This document shows positions 10,695 to 22,921 of a stretch of 64,000 bases of DNA, in pieces; the first letter of the stretch is position 1, and each line of letters starts with the position of its first letter. Source of the stretch: Helianthus annuus (taxonomy: Eukaryota; Streptophyta; Magnoliopsida; Asterales; Asteraceae); NCBI RefSeq assembly GCF_002127325.2, contig NC_035444.2, forward strand, positions 36,739,140 through 36,803,139, in the 5' to 3' direction. The translations under genes and the position numbers were made by a program. The notes under the pieces are model-generated. The model was given only the letters and a program-made list of their open reading frames with translations. It was not told the DNA's origin and made no database searches.

Positions 10695-13600
10695 TGTCAC
10701 ACCCCGATTTCCACGTGTCACCGGTGGGCCCGGTGTGGGGTACAGTGACGTAGTTGGCATCGTCATAGACAATCAACACAATATAATAATGCACAGCGGA
10801 AGCAGAATAGAAACATTTCAACTTTTAAATATAGTGTAATAATAAATATCACAGTAGTTGAAATGGATCCACAGGCGGATCAAATAAAATAAGATAAAAT
10901 AGTTCAACAGATATATTGTCGTCCGAGCTTGCGAGACTATAGTGGACGCTCTTAGGAAACAACCAGCCTATTTCCGTATAGTACCTGCACTTAACCTTTT
11001 GGGAAAAATACGTCAGTTTACACTGGTAAATACAAATCGACTGACTCATTTTGAAAATGATTGAAAATTTATTTAAATGCACAAGGCATAAATATTTTTA
11101 TTAACTTGGGATAATAAGTCAAAATGTATTTACCTGAGCAAGTATAAGTCACAAATGATAAGTGTTGGTAGCTTTTACCGGGCCTCCTAATCTGGAACAA
11201 AGGTTTATAATTAACCTATTAGATTCCTAACGGCCTTTTATTTAAGCTTAAGCTTTGACCGGTTAGTTTTAGGAATGATACGGTTTACGCACGATTAAGC
11301 GAAAGACCGGATAGAATGTGATTTAGACCCGACAAGTTTGAATACTTGTATAATATGGGTATACTAAATACATTCTGGATTTTGAAATAAAAATGATATC
11401 GTTTGACCCGTTTCGGTCAATTTACGCAAACTAGTTACGTAAACCGAACCGAACGCAAAAAGGGCGATACGGGTAGACAAATGATTCAAATGCAAGTTCC
11501 CTGATATAATATGCTTTAAATATGATATAATATCAGTAAGTTATGTTCTATATTGCCCGGAATAATTTTAAACTCAATTTATGCCTTAGAAGGGCATTTT
11601 GGTCATTTAAAAGATAATAAAAGAGTAAAATTAGAACTCTGAGTTTCGGGTCTGGTTCATACAGTAAATATACTTATTATAACATATTATATTAGTAGGG
11701 TATGACCCATATATCAAATTTATCATTTAAAACCAAACTATGCACCGTAGGGGTATTTTAGTAATTTCACAAGGGCTAAAAGTGCCAAAACTGGAAGTCT
11801 GAGTTCATATACTTATACTTACTGTTTTTATATGAAAATATGCTAAACACATCAGTAGGTATAGGTCTTATATGTTTAAAACAAGTATAACGCTTACTAT
11901 GCGCTTAAAACGCTAAATATGCGATTTAAGGGCGTTTTCGGGTTTTCAAATTAAATCTGAGATTTTTATATTTCCAGAACACTTAAAATAATTTATTCAT
12001 CATATAAAATCAGTAGAAAAAGGTTTCGGGTCAAAAGGATGTGTAAAACTCATTTTATGGCTAAAACGGTCAAAACCGACATAAGCCGAAATGACTAGGC
12101 GATCTAGGATCCGTTCAGCCAAAAATTAATTAAAAATCATCAAAATTCCCAGAATATTAAAATACATCAGTTGGTAAAAAGTTTTGTACCAAAACGTGGC
12201 CAGAAACGGGTTCTATGCGAAAAGGACCGTTTATGTAAATTTATAATATAGTTTTACGCTAATGGCCATAACTCACAATCTGGACCACCAACTGATCCGA
12301 AACTTTCGGTGCAAGTTCATATATTAGAAATAAAGATTTCTATCCTTTCATTTTTCCAAAAATCACGTTTTATATCAAAAAGGGCAAAATAGTCAACTTT
12401 ATGCATAAATAGGAAACATGCATTCGAATCGGCTAAGCATAGACTTATGACATAAAATTTCCAGAAAGTTTAACTAAAATAAAAATAGTCAAAAATACTT
12501 TCCAATACAGATCTCGAACATGCATGTACGAATCCGAATCGATAGCCTACGAAATAATCGTTTTATAAGACTTTCGGTTCCGATTCGTGTCTATACTATA
12601 GATTGTCGAGTTGATGATGATAAAACACATTCTTATATGTATTACAAGTTATTTATGATGATCAATCAGATTGCATGTCTAATATATTAACTTTCAAGCT
12701 TATTTTTGCAAAAATCAATTCTGTTGACTTTTTAGAAACAGGTTTGACTCGACATTTAGCATGCATGTAGTGGGAATCAGAGAGTACCCTTTAGAGGGTT
12801 TGTTTCCCATAATATTACCAACATAAATCAGGTTTCAATTCGAGAAATAACTGATTGAAACCCGTTTAATCAGAAAGTCAAAGCTTATGAACACACAGTT
12901 TGACTTTTAGCAATAATCAAAGTAATAACGGATTAGAGAACGAATTGAAAGCTTACAAAGGTCCTAAAGATGTTTAGTGAACACTAGAATTCGTCCTTGA
13001 TGATCAGATTAACTCCAGAAAGCTTGAGAGAGTTCTTGAATGTAGAGAGCTCCTTGTTCACAACTTCAAGTGCCAAGAACAATGATGTTTGATCTGATTT
13101 ATGGTGTAATCAGATGGTTGGAGTAGGCTACTGTTGATGTAGGCATGCAAGGGCACGTATTGGAGCATTTGGGAGGCAAGACCAGCTGTTTACAACTCAA
13201 TTTCGGACCCAAATCAGCCCCAAATACGATTTCTGTCGCTGGCAGACCCACGCGGCCCGCTTGGGCTTTACCAGGCGGGTCGCCTGACCCCTGGTTCAGC
13301 CAAACAAGTTTCAGTTTTGGCAGAAATGGTCCCTGAGCTTGTACGCGATGTTTCGGCTACTATTCTCGACCCGTAAACCCCCAAACTTGGTTTCTAAGAA
13401 CCTTAGGACTTTTACCAACATGGTAATGTCCTTGGAACATTTTGCGCTCAACCGAAAAGCCCTGAAATTCGACGTTGACGCTTTTAGTCCTTCAAGTACG
13501 GTTTTGGCCATAACTTTCTCATACGTTGACGAAACTTCATGAAATTTTTACCACATATTCTAGTGAGTATATTTTAGCTATACAAAGCTTCGGGTCTGCC

Positions 13601-13897
13601 AAAAGTTTACTCAGAGGTATAAATTAAACATGTTGACACTTTTGGCCCCTATAGTTTGAAATACTTCACTTTTGTGCAATTTCCGCGTCGTATGATCCAT
13701 GAACCATCCGTTTAAGGTTATAAACATTATGTAGGGTTATCATAGAGCCTATTTATCCATTGTTGACACTTTGGACCCTTACGTTCCATAGTTTTCACTG
13801 TTTGTCACTTTTAGTCCCTCTAAAGTATATTTTTACATACCGGAACCTTATGACACGTGTCAAGACATTATTGGACGAAATTTTTCGAGGTGTTACA
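10695..13897 (-). repeat. Gy2 5' LTR
   Basis: 3203-bp direct repeat of 370..3573. It is followed on the + strand by the GATAT duplication and the resumed Gy1 protease frame. As the 5' LTR of a - strand element it should contain the promoter, but I found no convincing TATA box by eye. Confidence 0.97.
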
Positions 13898-16800
13898 GAT
13901 ATCCATTAAGAACCACTCTTTTCCTCTATCTCTACTTCCCTTTAAACTGGCTGGTTTTGACATAGTATTGGTTATGGACTGGTTATCTCACAACCAGGCC
14001 CAAATCGTCTGCAACAGAAAGCAAGTGGTGATAAAGACTCCGTCTGGTGAATCGCTTACCATTCGGGGAGATACCCAATATGGATTGCTTGAGCAAGTGA
14101 CTATGCTCAAGGCTTCAAAATGTCTAAAGAAGGGTTGTGTCATCTACATGGCACAGGTGATTTTTGATGAGCCTAAACCGAAGATAGAAGACATTCCCGT
14201 CATTTCGGAATATCCAGAAGTTTTCCCTGAGGATCTACCTGGTCTGTCGCCAGATAGGCAAGTGGAATTCAGGATTGATATCATCCCTGGAGCAGCACCT
14301 ATTGCTAGAGCACCTTACAGGCTAGCACCAACCGAAATGAAGGAGTTGAGGACCCAACTGGATGAACTGCTAGCTAAAGGTTTCATAAAACCTAGTTCGT
14401 CTCCTTGGGGAGCACCTGTCCTGTTTGTCAAGAAGAAGGACGGATCGATGTGTCTGTGCATCGATTATCGCGAGCTTAATAAAGTCACGATAAAGAATAG
14501 ATATCCCCTGCCGAGGATCGACGATTTATTCGATCAGTTACAAGGGGCAAGTTATTTCTCGAAGATTGACTTGAGGTCAGGCTACCATCAACTGAAAGTT
14601 AGAGATGAAGACGTACATAAAACCGCATTTAGGACTCGTTATGGTCACTATGAGTTCCTAGTGATGCCTTTTGGGCTCACTAATGCACCGACCACATTCA
14701 TGGATCTCATGAATCGCGTTTGCAAGCCGTACTTAGACAAATTCGTCATCGTTTTCATCGACGACATTCTTATCTACTCGAAGAACCGAGCTGACCATGA
14801 GAAACATCTTCGCTGTATTCTCAAACTCCTGCATCATGAGAAACTCTATGCCAAATTCTCTAAGTGCGAATTCTGGCTTCGAGAAGTCCAATTCCTTGGA
14901 CATGTTGTCAGCGAGCGTGGTATCCAAGTGGATCCCGCTAAAGTGGAGGCTGTCATGAATTGGCAAGAGCCAAAGACGCCTACAGAGATTCGTAGTTTCC
15001 TGGGGTTAGCAGGATATTACAGGCGTTTCATTGAAAATTTTTCAAGGATTGCTGCGCCCTTAACTTTCTTGACCAAGAAGAAAGTAAAGTTCATTTGGGG
15101 CCCTAAGCAGCAAGAGTCCTTTGATATTCTGAAGCAAAAGTTGAGCAACGCTCCTGTGCTGACATTACCTGAAGGTACCGAAGAGTTCGTAGTTTACTGC
15201 GACGCATCACACACTGGCATGGGATGTGTGCTCATGCAGAAAGGCAAGGTTATTGCCTATGCTTCGAGACAGTTAAAGGTGCATGAGAAGAATTACACCA
15301 CCCATGACTTGGAGCCGGGTGCCATTGTATTCGCACTAAAACTGTGGAGGGATTATCTGTATGGTATCAAGTTTGTGATCTATTCGGATCATAAGAGCCT
15401 TCAACATCTATTTAATCAGAAGGAATTAAACATGAGGCAACGCCGTTGGATGGAGACTTTAAATGATTATGATTGTGAAATCAGATATCATCCCGGTAAG
15501 GCGAATATAGTCGCTGATGCCTTGAGTCGAAAGGAAAGGGTGAAAACCATCCGAATCAATGCCAAGAGCATTGAAGTGAAGAATAATTTGATTGAAAGGT
15601 TGTTAGCTGCACAAAGAGAAGCTGTGTTGGAAGCTAACTATTCTAAAGAAAAGCTAGGAGTAACTGAGGAGCAGTTAACTCTTAGCAAGGACGGAATTTT
15701 ACGATTGAATGGACGAATATGGGTTCCAATTTATGGAGGACTACGAGATGTTATCCTCCAGGAAGCCCATAGTTCCAAATATTCTGTTCACCCGGGAGCT
15801 GATAAGATATATCAGGATCTAAAGGCAAATTATTGGTGGATAGGCTTGAAAAAGTCTGTAGCCGCTTATGTAGCCAAATGCTTGACTTGTGCGCAAGTCA
15901 AAGCTGAGCATCAGAAGCCGTCAGGCTTGCTACAACAGCCTGAACTTCCCGAAAGGAAGTGGGAATGTGTAACTATGGATTTTATTACCAAGTTACCCAA
16001 GACGAGGAAAGGAAATGATACAATATGGGTTATAGTTGATAGACTGACTAAGTCAACACATTTCTTACCCATCAAGGAGACTTATAGCTCCGACATGTTA
16101 GCCTAGTTATACGTTGATAAGATTGTAGCCTTACATGGCATACCTGTGTCTATTATCTCTGACCGAGATACTAGATACACGTCTCATTTCTGGAAAAGCT
16201 TCCAGCAATCTTTGGGCACACGTTTGAATTTTAGCACGGCTTACCATCCTCAGACAGACGGTTAGAGTGAGTGCACTATTCAAACGTTGGAAGACATGCT
16301 ACGTGCATGTGCTATCAATTTAGGTGGTAGTTGGGATAAGAACCTACCATTAATCGAATTCTCCTACAACAATAGCTACCACACCAGCATTAAGGCTGCG
16401 CCCTTCGAGGCATTATACGGTAGAAAGTGTAGATCGCCTGTTTATTGGGCGGAAGTTGGAGATGTCCAATTATCAGGACCAGAGATAATCTTCGAAACGA
16501 CGGACAAGATTGTCCAGATCCGAGACCGTCTCAAAGCTGCCCGAGATAGGCAGAAAAGTTACGCAGACCCAAAGCGTAAAGATTTTCACTTCGATGTAGG
16601 TGAAAAGGTGTTACTTAAAGTATCACCCTGGAAGGGGGTGATGCGTTTCGGTAAGAAAGGCAAACCAAGCCCGAGATACATAGGACCTTTCGAGGTTATC
16701 GAACGTGTCGGGTCCGTTGCCTATAAGTTAAATTTGCCGGAGGAGCTCAATGGAATTCACAATGTGTTCCACATCTGCAATCTGAAAAAGTGCTTCGCTG

Positions 16801-17015
16801 ACGAATCACTGGTAATACCCCATACAGATGTGCATATAGATGAGAGCTTAAAATTTGTGGAAAAACCTTTGTCGATTGAAGATCGACAGGTAAAGAAGCT
16901 TCGAAGGAAGCATGTACCTATTGTTAAGGTCAAATGGAATGCCCGTAGAGGTCCCGAATTCACGTGGGAGGTTGAATCCACGATGAAAGAGAAATACCCT
17001 TATTTGTTTCAGTAA
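13898..17015 (+). pseudogene. Gy1 pol: protease remainder, RT, RNase H, integrase, with two stops
   Basis: Continuation of the frame broken at 369. Present are the protease flap region ([12 protein letters not shown]), RT with FIDD, RNase H (YCDASH, YSDHKSL), the integrase HHCC and DDE domains, and a chromodomain-like tail ending at a TAA at 17013. Two in-frame TAG codons, at 16104..16106 and 16263..16265, interrupt the integrase between the first Asp and the catalytic Glu. At the second, Gy2 has CAG. The frame is otherwise unbroken. The long open frame visible from 13857 takes its first codons from the Gy2 LTR; they are not part of this gene. Confidence 0.95.
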
Positions 17016-17037
17016 ATCTCGGGTCGAGATTTATTTT

Positions 17038-17050
17038 AAGGGGGTGAGGA
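17038..17050 (+). promoter_or_regulatory. Gy1 polypurine tract
   Basis: AAGGGGGTGAGGA immediately precedes the 3' LTR start TGTAACACC at 17051. It matches the Gy2 tract base for base. Confidence 0.9.
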
Positions 17051-20000
17051 TGTAACACCTCAAAATTTTGTGTCCAATAAAGTGTTGACACGTGTCATGA
17101 GTTTACACGTGGTATGAAATACTAAATAAAGGACTAAAGTTGACAAACCTTGAAAGTATGTAAATTCGAGGGTTGAAAATGTCAACGAAGGGTAAATATA
17201 CTATATAGTAACCCTAAACAATGCTCGTACCTTCAAACGAATAAATCATGGATCGTACAGAGCGAAACGCGGAAGGTAGTGAGAGATTACAAGCTACAGG
17301 GGTTAATTGTGTCAACATGTTTAATTTATACCTCTGAGTGACCCTTTGACGAACCCGAGGCTTTGTAACAGTAAAATACGCTCACTAGAATATACGATAT
17401 AAATTCCGCGAAGTTCCGTTTTAAAACGAGAAAGTTATGATCAAATTCGTATGCGAGGGGTTAAAAGCGTCAACAATAAAAGTTAAGGCTTTTCGGATAG
17501 TAACTAAACTAACCGGGGACTTAACAATGCGGGTAAAAGTCACGAGGCCCTTAATTGTAAATAATCGAGGGCCAAATCGCAAAGTTACCCCTTCGAAACC
17601 GAAAGGTCAGGTTAATCATTACAAAAGATTTGAAAATCTTGGAAATCAACCCTCAGGCGGGCCGCGTTAAGGATATGGTTGAGCTAATGCGTGCCGCGCG
17701 CCAGTTGAAGATACGTTTACTGACTTTAGGATTCATGCAGCCCGCGTCCAAGTGGCCTGAATCCTAAAGCGGGCCACGTACAAAACCCAGATGCAGAATT
17801 CTTGGACAGATTCAATGTTTGAGCTTGTGAACGATCTTGTGAGCATTAATTGAAGCATGGGCGCCCACTACATGTCCCCTAGCACTATAGGACACCTGCT
17901 GATCATCCATGAACCATTGTAGAGTGAGTTGTAATGATCTTGAGCATGGAAATTCACTATAAAAGCCAATGCATTGCACCAATGTTCAACACACCTCAAA
18001 CCTGCATTCTAGTTCATCTCTGGAGCTGTAAAGCATTCTTCTATCATCCTTAGTCGTGCACCAAGCTTCTGTAAATGTGCCTACCCTTTTGTGGCTTAGT
18101 TTATGCATAGTTTAGCTTAAAAGTCAATCCGTCGTAATTAACGATTGACTTTGCGATAAATCACAAATGGTCCAGTGGTTTGTCGAATCAAAGATAGTTA
18201 TATGTTGGTAATCATGTGGGCTTTAAACCCCTAAAAGGGCACCCTCTGATCCCCACTCTAACTAGTCCAAATGCCGAGTCAAACGTGCTTAGAAAAAGGC
18301 AACAGAAATGCTATTTTGCGATTTCATGCATAATCAGTAATGTAGATGGTGTGTAACCTGTTTTAACACTCATAAAACATGATAATAAGTATATTAACTA
18401 GTCTAAGCTTGTTTGATCCGACCATTTACTGTTTTGACCCGGTTCGGAGCCGAAAGTTGCAAAACTTTGACTTTTGCTTTGACTTCAGTTCTGACCCGTT
18501 AAAGTATGATTTAGATATGCCTTAGGACTCTCTTAGGACCAGGTTACATGATGGTATAACCCTCTGTGACCGGTTCGTTGTTTGTCCGAGTCTTTTACAC
18601 ATTTCCGTTAAATACTTAAAAGTTGACCGTAACGCCCTTTTTAATTTAAAACGAGAATTTCGAACATGTGAACGAACCACAACCTTAGTTACTGATTTCT
18701 AAGCATGTCCCTAAAATTTCACGTCAATCCGAGGTCCAGAATAGGAGTTATGCTAAATAGCGCAAATTACGGAAACTGTAGTAATTAAATAGCGCAATTA
18801 GCATAACGCCTATCTAAACCCAGATTTCGACACCAAACCTTTTACACACTGATGTAAAATAATATTTTGGGATTTTTAAAGATTTTTAATTATTTTTAAC
18901 CTGCTCATAACCTGCGGTTATGGCAACGGTTCGGTAAGTACCGAATATACCCTTTTCGGCCATAACTTGAGTTCTACAAGGTCTTTTGACCCGATTCCAG
19001 TTGCCACTGATTTTAAATAATAAATAAAGTATTCTAGGCTTTATAAACTGTTCGGGAAACTCAGATTTCCTGTAGAGCTCAGAAACCTCTTTTATAATCT
19101 TTAAAAAGACCAAAATACCCCTACGGGGCATAATATGAACTTAAACTCGTTACGGGCATTATGGAAGGTATCCTACTGATACCACAACCTCTTTAAAGCA
19201 TAATGACTTAGGAAACCAGTGTAGGACTCTTACGGTTACCCGTTGCGCCTTTTGCGCGCACGGTTCGTCTTATGTAACTAGATTTCATAAACTAGCCGAA
19301 ACGGGTCAAACCATATTGTTTTGACCCCAAAATCCAGAGTGTGATTATTATACCCATATAAAACAAGTCTTCAAACTTGTTGGGTCAAAATCACATTCCA
19401 TTCCCGGTTTTCGCCTTTCACGCGATTAAACCGTAACTATCCTTTGAAACTGACCGGTCTAAGCTACGGCTAAATTAAAGACCCGTTAGGATTCTAATAG
19501 GTTATTTTAAACCTTCGTTCCAGAATAGGAGACCAGTAAAAGCTATCTGCAATTTATTTCGATTAAGGATTTATACTTGCAAAGGTAAATACTTTTAACT
19601 TATTTTCCGTTATACGGGCTTGGGTTACGGTATATAATATACCGCTTGATCGGGCATCAAATTATCCACCGTTGAGTGGGTAATTGAATAAATTTGATCG
19701 GCTCGTTTAAACAGTCTTGTTTACTTAAAAGCCTTTGGGGGTTAATGACCATGTCCCGGATATCCCTGGCATCATTTTACGAAATGGCCACGACCTAAGC
19801 GCGGAGTGTAGGCGTACACTCGTCAGTGCATAAATAGTCGATGTGGTGTGTCTATTGATCTTTAACCCGGACTTGATCCGGGCTACTGAACGCATAAGGA
19901 CATATAATTCGTTCACAAGATTATAAATTTAAATAATTCTCCCAAGTTATAAAAGAGTTTGTGCCTTGTGCATTCAAATCAATTTTAATAAACATTTTTA

Positions 20001-20355
20001 CAAAAGTGTCGGTTGAATGTATTTACCAGTGTAAACTGACGTATTTTCCCAAAAAGACTAAATGCAGGTACTATGCGTAATTGGCTGGATATTCTCCTTA
20101 GCATCATAAAGAGTCTCGCAAGCTTAAGATGCCTACGTCTGTTGAACAATACTTATATTTTTATTTGATCCCCCGTGGATACTTTCGACTATTCGTAATA
20201 CATTTGATATTACAAACAATGGTTGAAATATAATTATCTTTATGCTTCCGCTGTGCATTCATATATTGTGTGGTTTGACTATATTGTTGCCAACTACGTC
20301 ACGATAATCCCCCACCGGGCCCACCGGTGAGACACGTGGAAATCGGGGTGTGACA
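17051..20355 (+). repeat. Gy1 3' LTR
   Basis: About 3.3 kb, from TGTAACACCTCAAAA to ATCGGGGTGTGACA. Its termini and scattered internal stretches match the Gy2 LTR in reverse orientation, but overall it is clearly diverged. That fits Gy1 being an older or different subfamily member. The partner 5' LTR is outside the window, so the target duplication cannot be checked. Confidence 0.9.
17958..17965 (+). promoter_or_regulatory. Probable TATA box of Gy1 LTR promoter
   Basis: TATAAAAG in a CACTATAAAAGCC context about 0.9 kb into the LTR. Transcription would start near 17990, which leaves an unusually long R-U5 portion. This is inference from sequence only. Confidence 0.55.
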
Positions 20356-20731
20356 TTTGACGCAGGCTATTTCGACTCGAACCGTTTTGACGCGAACTGT
20401 TTGGAACTGAATCGTTTTGACCCGAACCCTTTCGACCCATACTATTTCGACTCGAACCACTTGGAACCGAACTGCTTGGATCGAACGGATTTGACGCGAG
20501 CTGTTTCGACCCGAATCGTTTCGAATCGAACCGTTTTGACTCCAACCATTTGGAACCGAACCGTTTTGACCCGTACTGTTTCCACCCAAACCGTTTTGGC
20601 CCGTATTGTTTCAACTTGAATCGTTTTGACACGAACCGTTTGGAATAGAACTGCTTTGACGCGAACCATTTCGACGCGAACTGTGTCGACTTGTACCGTT
20701 CCTACCCAAACAATTTTGTCCCGAAGGGTGC
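20356..20731. repeat. Decayed 15-bp minisatellite, about 25 units
   Basis: Degenerate tandem array built on a 15-bp unit close to ACCGTTTCGACCCGA (variants TTTTGACGCGA, TTTGGAACCGA). It begins directly at the end of the Gy1 LTR. Because 15 is a multiple of three, it gives spurious ORFs on both strands. The same unit forms a much better preserved array at 63291..63666. Confidence 0.9.
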
Positions 20732-20884
20732 CTGGGTGATGAATTCTAATTCATTTGACAACTAAACACATCAAAAATAAAATTGAGATTCCAATTCCAA
20801 CAATTTCAAGTTCTAACAATTTCCAACAATTGAAATTTTTAAAATTTTAAACTTCAAATTCTTAAATTACTACAAACAAAAAAA
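20732..20884. other. AT-rich spacer
   Basis: AT-rich DNA without a recognisable feature. It ends in an A-tract (CAAAAAAA) that probably served as the target of the next element. Confidence 0.6.
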
Positions 20885-22353
20885 GAGTAAACTTCTGTTT
20901 TGCTCCCTATGGTTTGTTCACTTTAATGGTTTTGCCTCAAACCTTTAAAAATAGCCATTTTGCTCCCTGATCTCTCTAACTTATCACCATTTTGCTCCCC
21001 GCCTCTAACTCCATCTAAAACGTCTGTTAGTTTTGTGGGTATTTTGGTAATTTAATAAATATATTTATGAGATCTTTTTATATTATAAAGTGACTCTCTC
21101 TCTCTCTCTCTCTCATCTCACCCTTCTTCTCCCTTCCTTCCCCTTTCATCTCTCTATTCAGTCAGAATTCTTTCAACCTAACCAGCCACCACCATGAAAC
21201 CAGCCACCACCATCACACGCAACCCGTCACCATGACACCACCACCATCATCGTTTCATCTTCGTCTGAAGCCATAACCCCGAAATCTTCATCTAACCCTA
21301 GTCATGGATGTTGAGGTTTCATCTTCGAGAAAATAGAGTGATGGTGGATCCAGACAGGCTAAACTAATCGTGGCGGTGAAAGGTGAACCGTTGTTGGTAG
21401 CGGCGGCCAGGGATACAAAGGATGTTGACAACAACTTCTAGATATAGGGTTTCGAACTAAGGTTCATCTCTCCGATGACAAGAACAAATAAGACGAAGGA
21501 TGGCCATGGTGGTTCGCGGTGGTCAACAACAGCAATAGAGGGATCGAAACCCTAGATCGTCGGCCAAACTCGTTAAACTATTGGACTTCGTCATGGCTCC
21601 GCAATAGAAGGTAGAGAGATGGTGGTGATTCCGGTGGTTTTTGGGGCGAAGGTGATGATTTCTGGTGGTGGTGCTGCTGCTTGTCCGCGGTGGCACTTGT
21701 AGAAGAGGATGGTGAACATGTTGAATATGGTTAAACAAACGGATCTATTACAAATCTGATGTTTGGGGTTAGAGATCTGGTTCATAAATCTGATAGTTGA
21801 AAAGGTTGATATGTATGTGGTTTGGGTGGCTCCGGTAATTCGGAAGGGCAGGTGGTGTCGTGGTGGTGGTTGTTGTTAGCACGTGGTGGTGTTGTGGTGA
21901 CGAGTGTTGGTGCTTGTGTTTGAGAGAGAGAGATAAAGTAAATAAAGAATTGATTTGGAAGGATAAAAGAATAGACTGTGGTCGTAGCAGGTGGTTGTGG
22001 TCATAGCAGGTGGTTGTGGTGGTAAGGGAACGGTGAGGTGGTGGCGATTGGTGGTGGGTGGTGGTGTAGGAGAGAGAGAGGGTGATCTTGTAGAGAGAGA
22101 GAGTGAAGACTGAACTCGTTATGCATATATTAATAAAATTTAATTTTAAATGTAAATTACCAAAATACCCTTATTTTATATTTGTAATTACCAAAATACC
22201 CTTTCAGTTAACATAGAATATGGATGGAGTTAAGACCGTGGAGCAAACTGGAGACAAAATCCAAACATCAGGGAGCAAAATGGCTATTTTTAAAGGTTTG
22301 GGGCAAAACCATTAAAGTGACCAAACCACTGGGAGCAAAACGGAAGTTTACTC
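20885..22353. mobile_element. Non-autonomous Mutator-like element with long terminal inverted repeats
   Basis: The left end GAGTAAACTTCTGTTTTGCTCCC is mirrored at the right end (GGGAGCAAAACGGAAGTTTACTC). The inverted repeats extend well over 100 bp, including the AGCCATTTTGCTCCCT motif. Flanks share CAAAAAAA (about 8-9 bp, ambiguous in an A-tract), as expected of a Mutator-type duplication. The inside has CT and GA microsatellites near the two ends (about 21095 and 22070) and GGT/CCA-rich low-complexity DNA. There is no transposase. Elements with this kind of end are common in Asteraceae as far as I recall. Confidence 0.88.
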
Positions 22354-22921
22354 CAAAAAAAAATGAACTATGACATTTTAGATACAATAAAAGTTCTTGT
22401 AATTAAAAATCGTTATATCCCCGTAGTAAGCACTCCTTTTCGCCCCAGCGAATACGTAAGTTTTAGACCCAGTTTTTCAATATTGAATCTATTAAAAAGT
22501 CATCTTCATCTGTGTTTTACCTTATTTCAATAGTTAGCAGGATATCAATGATATAATCTAAGTTATTCTCTAGTCTATATTATCTATAATAAGAGATTAT
22601 GAGCTGATGTAAAAGTGCCTACGTGTCAATCTCTAAGCTATGCCACTTAGACTCGCTGATGTCATAATTCCGTTTTCAATATTTATATATATATATATGA
22701 ATCTATCTAAAATATATAATCTGATTTTATTATTAGCAAAGAAGAGTTTTATTTAGGAGGGAATTTTGAAATTGCATGGGGATAAGAAATTGTCATTTAA
22801 TGCACTGCAAGAAGTAATCATATCTCTCTCTCTCCTTCTTCTTCACTCTTTCTTATTCAAAGTTTTCTTCTCATTAGTAAATTTCACCGATTCCATTTCA
22901 CCCTTTTCCTCTCATTTCAAA

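Larger units (their letters stand above)
370..13897 (-). mobile_element. Gy2: young full-length Ty3 chromovirus inserted antisense in Gy1
   Basis: Complete LTR retrotransposon on the - strand. Its 5' LTR is 10695..13897, followed by a PBS at 10679..10691, a leader ORF, a structured spacer, gag-pol, a polypurine tract at 3574..3590 and the 3' LTR at 370..3573. Both LTRs end in TG...CA, and GATAT flanks the element. By eye I count four substitutions and one 1-bp indel between the LTRs over 3.2 kb, so insertion was very recent. It belongs to the same family as Gy1: gag, pol and LTR termini are closely similar. The pol frame is broken near 4700, so it may depend on another copy for integrase. Confidence 0.97.
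1..20355 (+). mobile_element. Gy1: outer Ty3 chromovirus, interrupted and truncated at the left edge
   Basis: This is a Ty3-type LTR retrotransposon read on the + strand. Only 1..369 and 13898..20355 belong to it. The block between is another element (Gy2) inserted inside the protease coding region, with GATAT on both sides. Gag zinc knuckle and protease start lie at the left. Protease remainder, RT, RNase H, integrase and a chromodomain-like tail follow to 17015, then a polypurine tract and the 3' LTR. The 5' LTR and most of gag lie off the left edge. Two nonsense codons in integrase make it defective. Clade assignment (Tekay/Del-like) rests on the chromodomain-like tail and the LTR of about 3.3 kb, and is inference. 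Confidence 0.93.

Noticed and set aside
20294..20669. Repeat-like ORFs on both strands after the Gy1 LTR
   Set aside because: Same 15-bp array artefact as at 63.3 kb, in decayed form.
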